5,753 nt of DNA from Gammaproteobacteria bacterium (lineage in GTDB: Bacteria > Pseudomonadota > Gammaproteobacteria > HK1), in assembly GCA_020444775.1 (NCBI GenBank), contig JAGRHX010000455.1, positions 1 through 5,753 on the forward strand. The letters run 5' to 3'. Within the stretch, counting starts at the first letter, position 1. Each line of letters opens with the position of its first letter. The translations under genes and the position numbers were made by a program. The notes under the pieces are model-generated. The model was not told the DNA's origin. It saw only the letters and a program-made list of their open reading frames with translations, and searched no databases. This document shows positions 4,783-5,753 of the stretch, piece after piece.

Positions 4783-5753
4783 GTCGCGCGCCGGATGTAC
4801 CGCTGGTCAGCGTGCTGCTGCCGGTGCGTGACGCGGCGGCGCATCTGCCGGACTGTCTGCGTAGCATCCAGCGGCAGAGCCTTCAGACGTTCGAGCTGCT
4901 GGTCATCGATGACGGCTCGACCGACGCGACCGCCGAGCAGGTGCGCAGCGCGGCCCGAATCGACCCTCGGATCCGTCATCTGTGCCTGATCGGGCGGCGC
5001 GGCCTGGTCGCGGCATTGCAGCACGGCCTGAACCACGCGCGAGCGGAGCTCGTCGCGCGCATGGACGGCGACGATCTGATGCATCCACGGCGTCTGGAGC
5101 TGCAGGTCGCCTGCCTGCAAGCGGATCCCGGGCTCGGGCTGGTCGCGTCCAGGGTCCGAGCCTTTCCGCGTGATCACATCGGGGTCGGAATGCGTGCTTA
5201 CCTCGACTGGCAGGACGGATGCCGGACCGCCGAGCAGATGGCCCTTGGCATCTATGTCGAGGCACCGTTCGTGCATCCCACCGTGATGTTTCGAAAGTCG
5301 GTGGTCGCCGCTGCCGGTGGCTACCGAGGCGGCGATTTTCCCGAGGACTACGAGCTGTGGCTGCGCCTGCAGTCGCTTGGCGTACGCATGCACAAGCTGA
5401 ATCGAGCGCTGTTGCACTGGCGCCAGCATCCACATAGCGCCTCGCGTACCGATCCACGCTATCGTCGTGAGGCCTTCGACCGGTTACGTGTCGACTATCT
5501 GCGCCGCGATCCGCGTATCGGCTCGAGACCACTGGTGTTCTGGGGAGCGGGGCGACGCACGCGCCGTCGGGCGGCGCTGCTGATGCAGGCCGGCCATGCC
5601 CCGGTGGCGTGGATCGATGTCGATCCACGCAAGATCGGCAATCGGATCGCCGGTGTGCCGGTGCATCCGCCGCATTGGCTGGACAGTGAGACCTCGCGCC
5701 GGCTGCGGCCCCTGGTGCTCAACTTCGTCGCCAGCCATGGCGCGCGCGAGCTC
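4752..5753 (+). CDS. Family 2 glycosyltransferase with C-terminal nucleotide-fold-like extension, 3' end missing
   Basis: An open frame of 334 codons that runs off the window end. Residues about 17-225 are a GT-A fold family 2 glycosyltransferase: PLVSVLLPVRD at the start, DDGS (53-56) for the nucleotide, MDGDD (104-108) for the metal and sugar-nucleotide, HPTVMFR (175-181), and the ED pair (198-199) in PEDYELWLR as probable catalytic base. It would transfer a sugar from a nucleotide donor onto a cytoplasmic-side acceptor; donor and acceptor cannot be read from sequence. Residues about 259-305 contain LVFWGAG, then WIDVDPRKIGNRIAGVPV, resembling a Rossmann-like domain seen behind some proteobacterial GT2 enzymes. 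No membrane segment is visible. The GTG at 4752 overlaps the acetyltransferase end by 31 bases; another GTG lies at 4749. The first ATG in frame is deep in the domain (104, inside the metal motif), so a GTG start is needed. No good ribosome binding site is seen, consistent with coupling to the upstream gene. Confidence 0.9.
   Translation, partial: MEPRLESTPLSRAPDVPLVSVLLPVRDAAAHLPDCLRSIQRQSLQTFELLVIDDGSTDATAEQVRSAARIDPRIRHLCLIGRRGLVAALQHGLNHARAELVARMDGDDLMHPRRLELQVACLQADPGLGLVASRVRAFPRDHIGVGMRAYLDWQDGCRTAEQMALGIYVEAPFVHPTVMFRKSVVAAAGGYRGGDFPEDYELWLRLQSLGVRMHKLNRALLHWRQHPHSASRTDPRYRREAFDRLRVDYLRRDPRIGSRPLVFWGAGRRTRRRAALLMQAGHAPVAWIDVDPRKIGNRIAGVPVHPPHWLDSETSRRLRPLVLNFVASHGAREL
5607..5630. repeat. 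Perfect 11-bp inverted repeat inside the glycosyltransferase gene
   Basis: GCGTGGATCGA (5607-5617) and TCGATCCACGC (5620-5630) are exact reverse complements separated by two bases. The stretch encodes the AWIDVDPR region of the C-terminal extension. The right half, as CGATCCACGC, also occurs at 5450-5459. The palindrome may only reflect the codons used for an Asp-rich motif, but its length is notable. Confidence 0.6.

Noticed and set aside
1..5753. Signs of a mobile island, prophage or toxin-antitoxin pair
   Set aside because: No transposase, integrase, attachment repeats, tRNA or small paired genes were seen, and base composition and codon use look similar across the genes.

Overview
The window looks like a GC-rich proteobacterial chromosome, probably gammaproteobacterial. 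This rests on the HisF C-terminus, strong G/C preference at third codon positions, GTG starts, and a lipoprotein that fits Lol-type outer-membrane sorting. All supported genes lie on the + strand. No tRNA, rRNA, CRISPR array, insertion sequence or integrase was seen.

Layout. (1) Bases 1-260 are the 3' end of hisF, the cyclase subunit of imidazole glycerol phosphate synthase. (2) Bases 261-629 carry no convincing gene. They hold weak hairpins after hisF, an AT-richer patch that may contain a promoter, and a tandem 11-bp repeat just before the next gene. (3) Bases 630 to 5753 (the window edge) form a tightly packed, apparently co-transcribed set of four genes. The first is a PP2C-type Ser/Thr phosphatase joined through one membrane helix to a formylglycine-generating-enzyme-like (FGE/SUMF1) domain. 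It is followed by a probable outer-membrane lipoprotein with a long disordered tail, an AAC(6')-type GNAT acetyltransferase with a C-terminal membrane hairpin, and a family 2 glycosyltransferase with an extra C-terminal nucleotide-fold-like segment, cut by the window end. Gaps are 4 nt and 6 nt, then a 31-nt overlap, which suggests translational coupling.

How they may work together (inference). The first protein would carry a phosphatase in the cytoplasm and a periplasmic FGE-like domain that lacks the catalytic cysteines, so it is probably a binding or sensing domain. With a lipoprotein next to it, this recalls the threonine-phosphorylation pathway that controls some type VI secretion systems. 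There, PppA is a PP2C phosphatase, TagR is a periplasmic FGE-fold regulator and TagQ is an outer-membrane lipoprotein. Here the PppA-like and TagR-like parts are one polypeptide, and no secretion gene or kinase is visible. The downstream acetyltransferase and glycosyltransferase suggest an envelope or glycan modification output. I do not recognise this four-gene set as a described system. It is the main point of interest in the window.
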